Source of the DNA: JBGTKH01 sp041744735
Lineage (GTDB): Bacteria > Planctomycetota > Planctomycetia > Pirellulales > Pirellulaceae
Assembly (NCBI GenBank): GCA_041744735.1
Contig: JBGTKH010000268.1
Span: 1 to 17,501, forward strand
Direction: 5' to 3'
Length of the DNA stretch: 17,501 nt
A model generated the notes under the pieces. It saw nothing but the letters and a program-made list of their open reading frames with translations, had not been told where the DNA came from and searched no databases. The position numbers and the translations under genes are program-made. This document shows, piece after piece, positions 16,317-17,501 of this stretch. Within the stretch, counting starts at the first letter, position 1. The number at the start of each line of letters is the position of its first letter.

Positions 16317-17501
16317 ATGTTGGCTCAATCGGAAACATTGAAATCAACCACCCAGCCGCCGAGCGCTGCTGAAAGGTCCGGCAATCCTGGGGCCGGGATT
16401 GATTACGAACTTTTCTTGGACTGCGTGCATTGCGGCCTGTGTACCGCGTCGTGTCCGACGTATGTCGAACTGGGCGATGAGAACGACAGCCCGCGGGGGC
16501 GGATCTACTTGATGCGGGCGGTGACCGATGGGCGGTTGGAATTGACGAAAGACGTGCGGCGGCATTTGGATTTGTGCTTGGACTGCCGCGCGTGCGAGAC
16601 GGCCTGCCCGTCAGGCGTGCAGTACGGCAAGCTGATCGAGCCGTTCCGCGTGGCGATGGAGCAAACGGACAACCGCGAGCAGAAGTCGCAGCAGAAGACC
16701 AACGATTGGTTTCATCGTTGGATACTGTTCGGCCTGTTTCCGTTTCCAAATCGCATGCGCATGGCGCTGCTGCCGGCGCGGATCGCACAGACGTTTTGGC
16801 TCGACCGTTTGGTGGTCAACACGGGCTTGTGGCGACTGTTGCCAGCGCGGCTTGGACGGCTGGTTACGATGCTGCCGCAATTGGAAAGGTCCGGGCCGCC
16901 GCTGCCCACCGTGCTGCCGGCGAAGGGGAAGCGGCGAGCCCGCGTGGCGCTGTTCACAGGCTGCGTGGCCGACGTGATGTTTCGCCAGACGAATTGGGCC
17001 ACGGCCCGCGTGCTGCAGGAAAACGGCTGCGACGTCGTGGTGCCGCAGAGCCAGGCGTGTTGCGGCGCGATTCATTTCCACGCCGGAGCGGGCGAGCCGG
17101 CTCGTGAATTGGCTGACACCAACGTGTCTGCGTTTAACGCGGCCGACGTGGATGCCGTGATCATCAACGTGGCCGGTTGCGGATCGATGCTCAAGGACTA
17201 CGGCCATCATTGGCACGACACGAAGCAGGCCGAGCGCGAGCGGTTCGCGGCCAAAGTGAAGGACGTGAGCGAGTTTCTCGACGAACTCGGTCTCGTGACA
17301 CCTCTGGGCGAGATCAAAGTCACCGCGACCTATCACGATGCCTGCCACTTGGTCCACGCTCAGAAAGTGCGCGAGCAGCCTCGCAACCTGCTGAAACAGA
17401 TTCCCGGTTTGAAGTTAGTCGATCTCGCCGAATCGGAACTCTGCTGTGGCGCGGCCGGCACGTACAACTTGACCGAGCCCGAAATGGCCGAACGACTGAG
17501 C
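16317..17501 (+). CDS. glcF: Glycolate oxidase iron-sulfur subunit GlcF (runs off the right edge)
   Basis: The frame is open from ATG 16317 to the end, giving 395 residues without a stop. Two 4Fe-4S motifs come first: C36-x2-C39-x2-C42-x3-C46-P and C87-x2-C90-x2-C93-x3-C97-P. A CCG domain follows (FTGCVADVMF, SQACCGAIHFHAG, INVAGCGSML), then most of a second one (YHDACHLVH, ELCCGAAGTYNL). GlcF takes electrons from GlcD/GlcE and hands them to the quinone pool at the membrane. The predicted end, in the second CCG domain, is close to the family's usual length of about 400-450, so only a little is missing. The start has no strong ribosome site. The 122 bases before it hold no recognised promoter. 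Confidence 0.93.
   Translation, partial: MLAQSETLKSTTQPPSAAERSGNPGAGIDYELFLDCVHCGLCTASCPTYVELGDENDSPRGRIYLMRAVTDGRLELTKDVRRHLDLCLDCRACETACPSGVQYGKLIEPFRVAMEQTDNREQKSQQKTNDWFHRWILFGLFPFPNRMRMALLPARIAQTFWLDRLVVNTGLWRLLPARLGRLVTMLPQLERSGPPLPTVLPAKGKRRARVALFTGCVADVMFRQTNWATARVLQENGCDVVVPQSQACCGAIHFHAGAGEPARELADTNVSAFNAADVDAVIINVAGCGSMLKDYGHHWHDTKQAERERFAAKVKDVSEFLDELGLVTPLGEIKVTATYHDACHLVHAQKVREQPRNLLKQIPGLKLVDLAESELCCGAAGTYNLTEPEMAERLS

Noticed and set aside
16611..17357. 248-codon minus-strand frame inside glcF
   Set aside because: It is antisense to the CCG and Fe-S regions of glcF and has a shadow-like composition.

Overview
This window reads as chromosomal DNA of a planctomycete, most likely of the Pirellula/Rhodopirellula group (Pirellulales). 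The strongest sign is a pair made of a large secreted protein with cytochrome c-like, DUF1549 and DUF1553 domains (PSD1 family) followed by a Tat-exported DUF1501 protein. That pairing is very abundant in this phylum. GC-rich coding DNA, Tat-exported sugar isomerases, a HEAT-repeat secreted protein and families shared with cyanobacteria (DUF4058, the HNH partner pair) agree with it.

Layout, left to right. At 1-346 (-) lies the N-terminal part of a zinc-ribbon membrane protein that runs off the edge. At 347-981 are a small palindromic repeat and an internally deleted remnant of an Rpn-like PD-(D/E)XK transposase-type gene. At 1123-5216 (+) is the PSD1/DUF1501 operon. It ends at two inverted hairpins that lie between converging genes. 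At 5331-9705 is a run of minus-strand genes, in transcription order: a 64-aa hypothetical, csrA, hisI, a RidA-family protein, a Tat-exported TIM-barrel isomerase/epimerase, a chimeric protein ending in a nucleotidyltransferase-type C-terminal half, and a secreted HEAT-repeat protein. At 9973-10308 (+) is a small helical hypothetical. At 10312-10625 is a repeat-rich spacer with a 131-bp MITE-like inverted-repeat element, a strong 12-bp-stem hairpin and a promoter.

The right half is a dispersed glycolate oxidase locus: glcD (10626-12065), glcE (14240-15496) and glcF (16317 to the edge), all on +. Together they would form the FAD/FAD/Fe-S complex that oxidises glycolate to glyoxylate and passes electrons to the respiratory chain. 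The locus is broken twice. Between glcD and glcE sit three minus-strand accessory genes: DUF4058, an antitoxin-like protein, and an HNH endonuclease whose start overlaps the antitoxin-like stop. Between glcE and glcF sit two plus-strand genes: a JAMM/JAB metalloprotease-like protein with a frameshift, starting inside the glcE stop codon, and an 82-aa partner. glcD and glcE have near-identical promoters (CTGGCG, 17 bases, TATAAT with matching spacer bases), which would keep the separated subunits co-regulated.

The most interesting items are: the JAMM gene and its small partner inside the glc operon; the antitoxin-like/HNH module; the duplicated glc promoter; the two hairpins at 5243-5303 whose only differences are a compensated base pair; and the MITE-like element. 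None of these can be proved new from one window. Comparisons that would decide are given with each.
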